The position numbers and the translations under genes are program-made. 64,000 nt of DNA from Diphasiastrum complanatum (taxonomy: Eukaryota; Streptophyta; Lycopodiopsida; Lycopodiales; Lycopodiaceae), in the NCBI GenBank assembly GCA_029204225.1, contig CM055104.1, positions 54,088,965 through 54,152,964 on the forward strand, written 5' to 3'. Every line of letters begins with the position of its first letter. Positions within the stretch are counted from its first letter, which is position 1. The notes beneath the pieces are model-generated. The model was not told the origin of the DNA. It was given only the letters and a program-made list of their open reading frames with translations, and ran no database searches. This document shows positions 32,128 through 43,141 of this stretch, piece by piece.

Positions 32128-32303
32128 AGTTGCCCAAGTAGCCGTCTACGGGATCAGTGCCCGACTGATATGACAATAGTGGGTCACGTCCCGATAACAA
32201 CCAAAAACTGTAAATCCTGATTAACTGAAGATATGTATAGTTGATTACAATACAACATTTCGAGCTTACAATAAACATATCAGATCAAATCCGATTCTTA
32301 ACA
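32128..32303 (-). repeat. Partial LTR, family Q
   Basis: Read on the minus strand it begins TGTTAAGAATCGG and contains TTGGTTGTTATCGGGACGTGACCC (only its parts are conserved) and CGGCTACTTGGG. It aligns with 60410-60590 in plus orientation. Only the first about 175 bp are present, ending at the F RT. Confidence 0.7.
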
Positions 32304-32640
32304 CCCTACATGTGTAAGTTCAACTCGATGATCACATAGAGATTTGATTAATTAGAAACTCAATAAAAGGACTTTAGGCCTATTATGTGGGACTTTTAAT
32401 GTTGTCGGTCCTAAAGTCAATTTAGTGAATAAAGTAGGGATTCCCACCATGATTTATTTTCAAATTGGATCCTCCCATTACTGAATGGGTTCCCTCCACT
32501 TTTTGAATACTTAGGTTAAGATTAGCCAATAGAAATTTGGGCGCCCATCTCCTCAATTCACTATATAAGTAGCAATTTCGAGTCATTGTACATGTTCTCT
32601 CTTCATTTCAATACAAGCAGGTTGGCCCTCTTATGGAATG
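32304..32640. repeat. Dispersed repeat R, first copy
   Basis: Its reverse complement aligns with 46186-46430: both share GTCCTTTTATT, CTAATTAATCAAAT and CTATGTGATCATCG. ACTATATAAGTAGC near 32561 is a TATA-like motif in plus orientation, which suggests an LTR. Boundaries unproven. Confidence 0.5.
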
Positions 32641-33600
32641 GATCTGGAATGTCCTTGCTCTCTATCTCTTTTCCTCCATATCTCATGTTTTCCTATTGCT
32701 TGCTCATTATTGGATTTAATGCTTATTAGGATTGCTATTTCTTATGTTTTTTGTGAGAGAGAAAGGGAGAGAGAGAAGGGTAAGCTATCATATTTGTGGA
32801 TTTAGTTTTAATGGATGTAGGGTTAATTCTTAGTGTTAATGGATATTAGTGTTAAGGAATCATCTATGCATGTTGGATCTTGATTTATGCTATCACTCTC
32901 ATGGGATCGAACCTCCGCATGATATGTAACCTTGTCTCGTACACCTGTAAAATAATTTTGCTTACACAGTTCGTGTAAGTTTCTTGGGCTGATATGTTAT
33001 AGGCGTTGATGCAACAAAGCATCATAAAAGTCCAAGAGTGTGTTAGCAACATCAATCTCAAAGATCACCTTAACATACTAAAGATTTCCGATACGAGATC
33101 CTAGAGATAGCACCGTGCTTAAGAAAACAATGGAGTTGTTATATGACTTTGTATTGCTAAAGTCAAAAACAATCTGAGTCAAAAAATAAAAATGTACAAC
33201 CTAAAGTACTTGGAAGGTTTTGTTCAATGCCCTAATCAAACCATTGAGATGTACAATTATTGGTGGGCATGCCACTGGTTCTAGAGAAGTTCAAGGCCTT
33301 GTGCCTAGTTGACTGTAGTGCAAATCTGCTAGGTAGATAGTCTACAAGGAACTCGGGACAAGTTCTATCATGGGGGAGAAGTATGTTACTTCCACACTTG
33401 GGATTGAACCTTACCAAAACCATGTGTGTAACAGACTTACAATGAGAAAAATGGGATTGGAATAGTCTCATATGCAAGAAGGAACCTGGTATACTCAACA
33501 TATAAGTTGTAAGTTCCACAAAGCTTGTATCTTGTGGCCTCAAGATGTTTTAGGTTTGCATGTTGGCATGGGTAGGGGCATGGATATCCTAGTGGCCATG
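32641..33600. other. Unassigned sequence, possibly LTR-like in its first third
   Basis: About 32740-32930 (GTGAGAGAGAAAGGGAGAGAGA, then ATCACTCTCATGGGA) resembles the inverse of 51680-51850 next to a tRNA-Asp-type primer site, so it may be a related LTR 3' part. The remainder to 33600 shows no motif that I can name. Confidence 0.35.
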
Positions 33601-34270
33601 CCAAAGGTCATCAATTTAATGAACAGGGAACATCACAAAAAAGGTTAGGGTGGGAAAGGGCAAAAAGATTAGGCTGGGAAAGGCCAATGTTGACCTTTCC
33701 CACCCTACCTTATTTTGGGTGTCTCAATGGGTGTCTAGACCACCTAAAAGGTGTTTTGGGCTACACCCATCAAGGAGTTCCTTTTATAGTGTTGTTGAAA
33801 AAAGGCACAGACTCACAAAGAATTTTTCCAAAAAGGGCCAATTAAATGAAGTGTAAACATCACAGGAAGTCATCGGCAACCTTTCTCATGTTGACCTTTT
33901 TGTGACGTGTCCATGTCTTGAAAATAGGTAGAGCTTGAAGATCAAATGGGTGCCTTGACCTCCTTAAAAGAAATTTGTGTTAAAGCTTGATCGAACCATT
34001 ATGGAGTTGTTGCTACCAAAGAACACACCCACATATGATTCAATGGGCATAGAGTTAACATTTTTTGAGCATAGCACACCACTAGGTAGTAGCCTAAGCA
34101 TGGAGGTCATTGACAACCTTCACACCCTAACATTTTTGTTATGTTCCCAAATCTTGAAATTAGACGAACTTTCCCACCCTAACATTTTTGTGATGTTCCC
34201 ACATCTTAAATTAGGCGGGGCTTCAAGATTGAATGGATACTAGGGACACCTTGAAAGTTCTCTAGGTTAA
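33601..34270. repeat. Dispersed repeat S, second copy, with nested inverted repeats
   Basis: GGGAACATCAC...GGTTAGGGTGGGAAAGG at 33626-33659 is the reverse complement of 34169-34200 (CTTTCCCACCCTAACATTTT then TGATGTTCCC), with one or two changes. A shorter hairpin pairs 33641-33659 with 33694-33711. Variants of CATTTTTGT(G/T)ATGTTCCCA recur. No protein is encoded. The terminal inverted structure hints at a DNA transposon or fold-back element. Confidence 0.6.
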
Positions 34271-34762
34271 CGCTTGATCAAACCATTGTGGAGTTGAGCA
34301 ATGGTTTGTTGTTGCAAAACATCATAGACATACAAAGTAATTTTTGGGCCCCAGCAGATTACAAAGTATGCCTAAGCCTCAAAAACTACTTAGGGCATTT
34401 CTTTTCTCTTATGTTGCAACAAGTGTACAAACAAAACAAGAAGTACATCAATCAAATAGTAGAAAACTAGCTGAGAGAAAGGCCCCTTAGACTACCAAGG
34501 GGATCCAACTAACAATTTTTGTGCTTCTAAAACCAACATGTCCACACCAATTACCCATCCATTCAATGTCACTGTCAATGACATGCATATATTGCCAATT
34601 GTAATATTGATCGACAATGAAAATCCAAGATAGCCACCTACTTATGAAGCAAAGCAATTGAGAGAAACCCTTGATACTAAGTGTATTCAGCATGATAATG
34701 TAGAAGGAAATATTTGGGTATTCCTCATGATGAAACTCACGTCTAATTCCAAGAAAGCTACC
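34271..34762. other. No recognisable gene
   Basis: Intergenic sequence with short chance frames. It forms the left flank of the LTR remnant at 34768. Confidence 0.45.
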
Positions 34763-34767
34763 TAGGT

Positions 34768-35366
34768 TGTTACGGCCCTAATGGGGGGTTTGTACCATTA
34801 GGGGGCTACCTTAGATGTAGGGGCCAGGCCTAATTTGGGTAATAGCTGAGTAGGACCTTAGGCTATGCCTGCATGCGGTATAGGCATGTGTGTTGCATCC
34901 TAGTATGGGATAGGATGTACATGCACTCTGTCTATGCATGGGTCTTTGCTATTATGAGTTAGAGGTACCTACATGCAGTGGACATGCATGGGAGTTAGGC
35001 ATGAGTTGATAGCACGCTTACGTGTGGATTCATTGCATGGACAGGCAGGGGAGGGGCTTCTCTCTATATATACCCCATCCTGTGTCCATTTGATTCATTG
35101 AGAGTCTGCAGCCGTTATGCTGTCGGATTGGTAAGCGCTTACTATCATTGAGACTTGCCATACTCCCTAGTGCTCAGGGGCTAGATCGGACGATCTAGGA
35201 TTGGTTGGGACGGTTTCGTCCACTGTACTCCTCTATTGTGTTCTTTACGCTCATTCTCTATTGGAGGTCTTGGGGGACGTTTTATTGGTATCAGGTTTCG
35301 TCCACTGCACTCCTCTATTGTGTTCTTTACGCTCATTCTCTATTGGAGGTCTTGGGGGACGTTTTA
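34768..35366 (+). mobile_element. Minimal LTR element: 5' LTR, primer site and tail of 3' LTR
   Basis: A full LTR (34768-35284, TGTTACGGCC to GACGTTTTA) is followed by T, a primer site TGGTATCAG (35286-35294) and directly by the last 73 bp of a second LTR (35294-35366) nearly identical to 35212-35284. Perfect 5-bp target duplications TAGGT flank it (34763-34767, 35367-35371). The entire interior and most of the 3' LTR are deleted. The LTR contains CTATATATACCCC (about 35063) as TATA region and shares the GGGGCTAGATC/GATCTAGG block with N1. Confidence 0.92.
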
Positions 35367-35371
35367 TAGGT

Positions 35372-36959
35372 GGCATTATTGTCTAATAGCATTATTGTCT
35401 AATAGAGTCATTGATAACTAGATGAATTAAACATGCACAGAACCAATGCGTACTCTTTAGAAACTTCTTCATGCACCTTGACACACACTCCAAAAAATTT
35501 CTAACTCATCATCCTTATGTAGGCTAAGGAAAGCAAACATTTTGCTATATGTGCAACCATCAACAATCAACGAAATTTCCCCACTAAGCACCTACTTCCC
35601 TCAAATAACTTCACCACAATATGCAGCAAGTTCATACTTGGATTTGATTCCACAAAATAATTGTCACAGCCAATGCAATTACTAGGAAAGTAAAGGCTTA
35701 TCATGGTGACAATTGAACCAATCAAAATTTATAAATACTAATTACAACTAGACTAAAATTTCGACTTGCTATAGCACACTATAACCACAAGCTTACTAAA
35801 TTTTACTAATTACAACTAGACTAAAATTTCAACTTGCTATAGCACACTATAAGCACAAAATTCAGTATCAAAAGGATATTTATGATTCATTTGAATTTGC
35901 ATTTGTACTTAAATAAACTTGAATCAAATAACGGCAACATACTAAGATTTGCATGATGAACCTGTTCGTTTTCTATGCATAAGTATACGTTCCTATGTAA
36001 ACTTTGCCTTTAAGCACATACTTTTTCTCATGATAACTAGTACATGTACCATGTATCAATTTGCTGTAGACAAGCAAACCACTAATAAGCTTGGTAACTA
36101 CTCATGCATCACCCAATGATATGCCATGACCCCAACTGCTATGAGGCAAATTTAGATAGACACGCATAATTTTCTTTGCATACTACCTAGGATACACACG
36201 ACACAATTGTCTTTCAAGTCATCCTTTTGGTTCTAGATGCAAGAAGATGATTCCTAATTTTCTGAAAGTTAATCACTCACAAATAATAAGAAACATGCAC
36301 TTATTGATTATTGAGATATAGAAAACACCATATCTAAAGTGCTATAAGTCATAATTTGTAATTTATTTTCTCATTGTCATTTGAAATTTGTACATTGCAT
36401 GGAAGCTAAATCACCTAACAGTACAAGATTCTGAGTCAAAGAACGGATATACAAGTGATGTAGATTGTTTAAAACTCTTCCAGTAGAATTACATGAAACA
36501 TCGATGTGATAGATTACTTTTCAACATGTCCTTAAACAAGCCAAATTTACAGAAACTTGCTTACTCATTATACATTCACAGGTTTGAGTTCAACAGTAGC
36601 TAGCCTAGACATTTCTAAGTTGACACATGGCACGTGCATAACAACCACAAACTCATGCCCTTGATAGGTCCTCTACATGTAGGCATGACATGCAAAATTA
36701 CAAAAGCCATCTAACATCGCGCCCCTCATGTGGTCTACAAAATGTCGCACTTAACATAGGACGACACATGCACCTTATGACTAGTCAACTCCTAATCTTA
36801 GGAGACAAGTCCAATAGACTCATGAATCGCAACACTTGTATGCAAATTTCAAGCATCTCACCTTAGGCCCAAAGACCTAGCCAACATATACATCTTTCAT
36901 AGCTTACACAACTTACATTGGGATGGTGTTCTTGTAGCATACATTATCCCTTTCCTATT
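35372..36959. other. No recognisable gene
   Basis: AT-rich intergenic sequence. A short direct repeat (TTACTAATTACAACTAGACTAAAATTTC-like, split in two) occurs near 35735-35765 and 35803-35830, together with CTTGCTATAGCACACTATAA. No conserved coding motif. Confidence 0.5.
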
Positions 36960-37262
36960 CAAGCATCACCTCTCCAATGTAAAAATGTGGGTATCATGAA
37001 CATAGACTGTACTCTATCTCAAAGATTGCATCACTAAGAGTTCTTCCACACAATGCAACCATGTATTCTTCTAAGCAAACGATTTCGCGATTGCCTTTGC
37101 CTGTCATCCAATACCATTGCAGGTTTGTACAGTGCCTCCCCATGCTGCTGCAAACACTTGACTTTATTAGTCTATAAATCATCTCCAATGTGAGACAAAT
37201 AAGCAGCTTGATTTATCTTTCTAAAAATTTCCCACGGTCCACAAAACTTTGGTGATAAAATA
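36960..37262 (-). pseudogene. Decayed gypsy integrase C-terminus / chromodomain scrap
   Basis: On the minus strand the stretch near 37262-37210 reads SPKFCGPWEIFRKINQAAYL, the conserved block before a gypsy chromodomain, followed by KPAMVLDDRQ near 37140-37110. The rest is badly decayed and frameshifted. No LTR follows that I can define. Confidence 0.5.
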
Positions 37263-37689
37263 TGTCGCATAACTTAAGTTATGAACACAATTCACCAATT
37301 CATAAGCTCAAGAAGGTTAGCATAATATGATCACAAAGCAAAATCCAACGAAGATTGCTGAATGAATATCATTCAAGATGTTTAGATGTAGATCATTACA
37401 CAAAACACATTTGAGCCCCCTATAATGGACTCAAGAGCTAAATAAATAGCAACTATTCTATTTAAACTTCTCTAAAGGATCCCTATGCAACCTTTCAAGA
37501 AACTGTCATCTAGGTAAAGAATGTGCACAAATGGTGAAGCAACTTGTCTTTGAGTTTCCTACCTACAAGTTACTATTTTAGAAATCTCTCAATTTTGTAC
37601 TAAAAACTACACAAGTGCCCTTAGTAATTAAGGTACCCAATGCTCAAGAAGAAAGTCTGGGGATGGTCCAGTATAGTATGCACATTACA

Positions 37690-38040
37690 ATAGTTAGCCC
37701 CTATAATATGAACACGACACCACAAAAATATGGCATCACATTATAAACAACAAACATTAGTGACAACAAAGGAGGCCCTCTACCTAAGAACATCATCTAA
37801 ATATCACAAATATTTGAGGCTACAGATCGACCTGAGCAATAGTAGGAGAGATCTCCAAAATAACAAGCTACCAAATGAGGAGCCTTAGTGGCTATTTATA
37901 CCAACCAAAAGGTAACTCCCTTCAGATAACTGGAGGGACATATGAAATTCAAATATTAGGGCCCAAACCATCATATTGTACCAAACACCCAATATCTGGA
38001 CAAAAAAAAGTAATTATCTAGCTGAAACAATAGTATAATG
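37690..38040 (-). repeat. Divergent LTR of gypsy fragment T
   Basis: The plus-strand complement AGCCTTAGTGGCTATTTATA and GAAATTCAAATATTAGGGCC aligns with the LTR at 38624-39016 (AGCCTTACTGGCTATTTATT, GAAATTCAAAAATTAGGGCC). Length and ends are approximate, because similarity fades at both sides. Confidence 0.6.
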
Positions 38041-38099
38041 TGAAGGATCCTGCATGGTAGCTACTAGAGCACAAGATTGATCAACAAGTAAAGGAGTGT

Positions 38100-38620
38100 G
38101 TGAACACATCAAGGGTCTTGGGTCTCCTAAGTAGCCTCATCAAGAGGACGACCATCCCACTGAACCAAAAATTGATGACGTCATATCCATACTAGAGATG
38201 CACTTGAAGAATAGTAGCAAGAAGAAAGCAAAAAAGCTCTAAATCATCTAAGGGACAATGTCAAGAATAGCAACATGTAGCAAGCTCACATGAAAAACAT
38301 CACATGTCTTGGTAACCAAAGGTAGCTGAAGACAATAGGTAACCGGGCTAACACGCTATAATATCTTAAAAGGGCCATAATAATGTGGAGCAAACTTCTC
38401 TATAGTAGCTTGACCTTGAACAAAGCGACATCAAGCAAAGCACAAGCGTAAGTAAACCATAGCACTATCTTGAAAACTCACCCCACAATGCTGATCCGCA
38501 AGAAGACCTATATCTCTATTGTACCTCTTGTAAATGGATAGTAGCCCAATCAATAACATCGCAAGCATCTAATAGAAAAAAATCGATTGCCATTGGATTG
38601 TCATTAGGTGAGAGAGGTAT
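38100..38620 (-). pseudogene. Gypsy fragment T: integrase C-terminus and chromodomain
   Basis: Minus strand: NDNPMAIDFFLLDACDVI and ATIHLQEVQ match the region after the integrase core in E, then PHYYGPFKIL, SPVTYCLQLP, KTCDVFHVSLL and a chromodomain trace (VINFWF.GMVV). Several stops. It is adjacent on its 3' side to a divergent LTR at 37690-38040 and on its 5' side to the LTR of L. Confidence 0.7.
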
Positions 38621-38623
38621 GTC

Positions 38624-39016
38624 TATTATGAATGCATCCATAGGTATTGATATGAAACAACAAAAATCATTCACAGAGCATTCTTCAACTAAGAAAACAT
38701 GTATGAATATCAATGGCCGCCGATAGCTCAAGCGAATCTCCAACTAAAATCTCTGAAACAATTCAACTCCCCTACAAGAAGCTCAAGGCTCAAAAATCCG
38801 AACTACCAAATGACTAGCCTTACTGGCTATTTATTGTGGACAAATCCTACCTCTCTTCATATTGATCTAGAGGGAAGGTGAAATTCAAAAATTAGGGCCA
38901 AAATAGAAAACCATGTACAACAGTATTTCTAGGCCTGTCACATCTAATATAAAATGTGTGTCCACTAATAATGCTCAAAAGTAGAGAAGTATGGACTATA
39001 GTACGTGTCCATAACA
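38624..39016 (-). repeat. 3' LTR of gypsy L
   Basis: On the minus strand it starts TGTTATGGACACG at 39016, directly after a purine tract (AAAAGAGGGGAG), and ends near TTCATAATA at 38624. It is the family of the solo LTR 13999-14386, with the shared TGTGACAGGCCTAGAAAT and CTATCGGCGGCCATTGATAT segments. The left boundary is set by comparison with the solo LTR. Confidence 0.85.
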
Positions 39017-39215
39017 CTCCCCTCTTTTAAAACATTTCCCCCAAAGTGAGCTAGACTTTTTGACTACTAGAGCTACTTTGGTATTGCTGTATTGTCGTTT
39101 CCTTCCCTAGGTTATACATTTCCTGCTAGTGGTGTCAGTTCAAAAGTCAAATCCCCTACAACCGCGGAAACTCGCTTTTAGTACAATGAAGTAGAGAGAA
39201 TTATAAATCTGATTT

Positions 39216-40495
39216 CTAGTAGATGTGAAGACCATATGAATAGGTAAGTAATGTCAGATGTCTACTGGCAACTGAGGGATCATCATCAACAAGGAATGAA
39301 GAATCAATAGAAGGAGCATCAGGACCACTATTATTAGGTAGATCAGCAGAAGGGACATCAACAACAAGAGCAACATCAGAATCGGTGACATCAGCATCAG
39401 GTAAATCAACAACAAGAGCAAGATCAGGTGAAACAGGAACAATATCCGAAGGTACAACAACCACCGCAATAGCAGGACTAAAAAGTGTACTAGCATCAAG
39501 ATCAACAACAGTAGTGTCATGTACCAACACATGAAGGGAACGAACTTGTTCCTTCTATAAAGGTGAAAATGAACCGAACTTGGAGGATAGCAGCAGGTAA
39601 AAAAGGAAAAAGTTCAGGACCAGTAGGAAACGAAGGAGCATCAAGTTCGCCAAGAAAAAGGAATGAATGAAATAAACCGACATGTAAAATGTCACAAACA
39701 CGAGTAGTGTCAGGCAACTGTAAATGACAACTAACAAGATTAAGCTTTTTGACAATCTGGAAAGGGCCATAGTAATGTGCAGACAATTTTTCAGTAAGAG
39801 AACAACACTAAACAAACTTATGACGTGCGAAAGAGAGACGAACATAAACAGATTGGCCCTTGGCCCTCGAAACTCTAAAAAAGACCTATGATGATCAGCC
39901 AAGGACTTATAATCAAGTTGAGCGCGTGCCAAATGATGTTGTGCCTGTACAATACAATCATGAGAATTAGGAAGAAAAGAAGACAAAGTAATGGAAACAT
40001 CATCAAGAGGGGGTGGAACACCTGGTAAGATCAAAGAATATCCAGTAGCTAGGAGAAATGGGGACAAACCTGTGTTGGTAATAACCGAACTGTTATAACT
40101 GTATTTTGCAAAACACGAGTGCTAATCCCAATTGCGACCAAATGGTGAAATCAAGTTAAACAAATAATACTCTAAAATACATTTAAGAACCTCATATTGG
40201 TCACGAGTAGGAGAGTGATAAGCAGTGGCCATGAAAATTTTAATATCCAAAATACGCATAAGTTTGGTCCATAAACCAGAAGTAAAACAAGTATCGCGAT
40301 ATGTGAAGAATGTGGAAGACCATGCAGACGAAAATTTTCAGATAAGAAAATGCGAGCACATTGTGCAGCCATAATGGTAGAGCAAACAGGAAGAAAATGT
40401 GCTTGTTTGGAAAAACGATCAACCACAACAAGACAAGTATCATGACCACGCTGTGTGTGAGGAAACTAAAGTCCATGGATAAAATCAAACCAAGC
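39216..40495 (-). pseudogene. Gypsy L integrase and C-terminal region
   Basis: Minus strand, from right: VVDRFSKQAHFLPV and FRLHGLPHS (40430-40300), MSPFLLATGYSLILPGVPPP (40067-40010), LARAQLDYKSLADHHRSF, then YYGPFQIVKKLN, TTRVCDILHVGLF and ELFPFLPAAILQVRF (39780-39580). The chromodomain core is lost. An acidic tail follows (39530-39216) with an internal repeat, DLALVVDLPDAD / DVALVVDVPSAD. Frameshifts near 39850 and 40300. The polypurine tract and LTR lie further left. Confidence 0.8.
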
Positions 40496-40970
40496 AGGTA
40501 ATATGGTAGTAAGGGTATTTAAAAGGGTAGGTAAGTGTGATAAAGCATCAGCACCAGCATTACTCTTACTAGGGCAATAATGTAAGTGATAATCAAACCA
40601 TTGTAAAAACTGCAGCCAGCAAAACTGACGATCACTAAGCTGTTCTACGCTTCAATATAAAGATTGATGATCAATATATAAATCAAAAGGCAGAGGCTGA
40701 AGATAATGGCGCCACTTATTCAGGGCATGAATGATTGCTGATAACTCCTTTTCATGAGTAGAATAATGAGTCTCATAAGAACGTAAGCGATAACATGAGA
40801 ATCTTGACGAAGAAGAGCCCCAACATCGATGACACTAGCATCAGTCTCGACAATAAGATTCTTGCTAAAGTTAGGTAAATCAAGAACATGAGTCGAAGCA
40901 AGAATAGACTGAAGCGTAGTGAAAAAGCATCATGACATAAGGAAGACCATTCAAACTTAGCTAGGCGCTA
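40496..40970 (-). pseudogene. Gypsy L RNase H, minus-strand arm
   Basis: Minus strand: LPNFSKNLIVETDASVID and VGALLRQDSHVIAYV give the RNase H active-site region (about 40880-40790), followed by DHQSLY-type and DRQF.WLQFLQW residues and SNAGADALSHLPTLL near 40560-40510. The frame is broken after HVIAYV by a small deletion that is shared with the plus-strand copy at 41330-41820. Confidence 0.8.
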
Positions 40971-40981
40971 CACCTTAGGAA

Positions 40982-41045
40982 ATGACTGAAATTCGTTCTG
41001 AGAATCTCTATTTTTATTGTCGTAGCCCTGACCATTTGCCATCTC
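40982..41045 (+). pseudogene. Gag zinc-knuckle scrap between inverted arms
   Basis: Plus-strand frame MTEIRSENLYFYCRSPDHLP, related to the E knuckle and to the scrap at 23472. The first Cys is Tyr and the last Cys is gone. It sits precisely in the spacer between the two RNase H arms. Confidence 0.6.
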
Positions 41046-41059
41046 GCGCTGCCCATTTA

Positions 41060-41850
41060 CGCATTGTGTTTTAGCTTCTTCTTGCTCCTCAGCTTTATGC
41101 TAAGCATTCCAACTACACATTTGTCGTTTCATCTATCAATTTTTTGGGCTTTGTTGTTACTAACGGCACCATTTCCCTTGATCCTTCCAAAGTTTGTGCT
41201 ATCCTCCAATGGCCTGTACCTACGAATGTTCATGTTGTTCGTATGTTTTTAGGACTTGCTAGACATTTACGTAAGCCTGTACCTCATTTTGCTACTATTG
41301 CTCATCCGCTTCACTCTTTGCTCCGTAAAGGTGCTAAGTTTGAATGGTCATCCTTATGTCATGATGCTTTCACTACTCTTTAATCTATTCTTGCTTTGAC
41401 TCTTGTTCTTGCTTTACCTAACTTTAGCAAGAATTTTATTGTCAAGACTGATGCTAATGCCATTGGTGTTGGGGCTCTTCTTCTTCAAGATTCTCATGTT
41501 ATCACTTACGTTCTTATGAGACTCATTATTCTACTCATGAAAAGGAGTTATTAGCAATCATTCATGCCCTTAATAAGTAGTGCCATTATCTTCAGCCTCT
41601 GCCTTTTGATTTATATATTGATCATCAATCTTTATGTTACTTTGAAACTTACAACAGCTTAGTGATCGTCAGTTTCGCTGGCTGCAATTTTTACAATGTT
41701 TTCATTATCACTTACATTATTGCCTTGGTAAGAGTAATGCTGGTGTTGATGCTTTATCACACTTACCTACCCTTTTAAATACCCTTACTACCATATTACC
41801 TACTTGGTTTAATTGTCTCCCGACTGCTTATGAAACTTGTCCTGATTTTC
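41060..41850 (+). pseudogene. Gypsy RNase H region, plus-strand arm
   Basis: Plus strand: NFLGFVVTNGTISLDPSKV, ILQWPVPTNVHVVRMFLGLA, HFATIAHPLHSLLRKGAKF (41130-41340), TAA after TTL, then LPNFSKNFIVKTDANAIGVG (first catalytic block D kept, preceding E changed to K) and ALLLQDSHVITYVLMRL. The part from about 41333 is an inverted duplicate of 40496-40965. The sequence changes to another element near 41850. Confidence 0.83.
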
Positions 41851-42500
41851 TCTTTATCCACATCAGGATGACCAGCACTTGGGCTATCATGACATAAATG
41901 GACAATCTTCTTACGCAGCTCCTCACAAGCTAGATTGAGAAGTTTCACCATACGATCTTCTATGGTATATTTAAGGTAAGTGTGAGCAAAGAGACTAGAA
42001 CTCTCCTAAGGTTTTACTTGTACAAGATTTGCCTCTCTCACAATTTTCTTACAATGAGGATCCTCCTGTTGGGCTTAACTTAATCTCAGCAATACGGTCA
42101 TTTTCATTGACCACAAAAGACATCTGATACAGTATACGAGATAATGCATCAGCCACACGGTTTTCAGCACCTTTCTTGTAACAAATTTCCATGTGAAATT
42201 CTTGCATCAACTCAGCCCACCTGGCTTGATGCCCTATAAGGTCCGACTAGTTGCAGAAATATCTAAAAGTGTTATGGTCGGTGTTCACATAGAATTCCGC
42301 ATGATACAAATAATGCCTCCATGCCTTCAGAGCGTGGACTATGGCATACAAATCCTTCTCATGAGTTGGATAATTCTTCTGTGCAGGGTTGAGCTTCTTG
42401 CTCTCAAAGGCCACAGGCCTACCCTCTTGCATCAAAACTGCCCCAACGGCGATGTCACTTGCATCCTTTTCCACAACAATTGACACCATAGAACCCACGG
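41851..42500 (-). pseudogene. Gypsy F-type RNase H fragment
   Basis: Minus strand frame 42546-42247 reads IVVEKDASDIAVGAVLMQEG, RPVAFESKKLNPAQKNYPTH and EKDLYAIVHALKAWRHYLYH, then TDHNTF, and further left MEICYKKGAENRVADALSR (about 42200-42150). This is a gypsy RNase H domain (catalytic positions D, E, D visible) of the F type, not the E type. Both ends are abrupt. Confidence 0.83.
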
Positions 42501-43141
42501 TTACTAGAATTGTGGGTCCTGGGAACCGTGGAAGGAACCGTACCACGGTTCCTTAAACCGTGGTACGGTTCATCTAAATAACTAATTAATTGATTAATTA
42601 ATTAATTTTCCCCCCAAAACCCCTCAAAGCTCGTTTTTTGTCCCTCATTTCACATTTCTTGTGGTAGAGGTTGAGAGAGAGGGCGCTTTGGTTTGAGAGA
42701 GAGGGCTGCTCAGATTGATGAGAGAGAAGAGGGCAGGGTAGAGAGAGATCTGTAGCAGCCTCTGTAGAGAGAGAAAATTAGGATTTAGTTGTAGGTTTAT
42801 TTTTTTGGCTCAAAAATCAGGTTTTTTGACATTCCCTCATGCAAATAGGTCTATTTTTAGGGTCTAGGCATTTTAAATCATAGAGAGAGATTGGGACAGT
42901 CTAGAGAGAGACTGTACCAGCCCATCTAGAGAGAGAAGGATAAGGTTTAGGGTTTAGGTTATTGTTTGGAGCAAAAAAAACAAGTTTTTAGCAATATGGA
43001 GGGCCCCTTCTGTAGGTTTAGGGGTTTAGCTTGATAGGGTCCAGGGTTGGCATTCCCAGGTTCATTGCATTGTGTGGGAGCACATATCCACTTATCCAAG
43101 ACCGGTTTCCTCTGACCGAACGGTAACTCATTTGTCTTTTC
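42501..43141. other. Non-coding stretch with ACCGTGG palindromes and GA-rich repeats
   Basis: Clustered AACCGTGG/CCACGGTT words at 42495-42571, a TTAATTAA run near 42585-42610, then many GAGAGAGA(G)GGC blocks to 42935. It may be the leader or terminus of the hAT-like fragment that follows. Confidence 0.4.
42535..42571. repeat. Perfect 16-bp inverted repeat
   Basis: GAACCGTACCACGGTT (42535-42550) and AACCGTGGTACGGTTC (42556-42571) are exact complements with a 5-bp loop. They could form a hairpin or a protein-binding palindrome. Confidence 0.92.

Noticed and set aside
39216-39530. Acidic repeat frame as an independent gene
   Set aside because: It follows the L integrase C-terminus in the same orientation just before the polypurine tract, so it is best read as the C-terminal tail of that element.
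42535-42585. Helitron 3' end (hairpin followed by CTAA)
   Set aside because: The hairpin is too long, the CTAA lies only 2 bases after it and also recurs further on, and no matching 5' end or RepHel sequence is seen.
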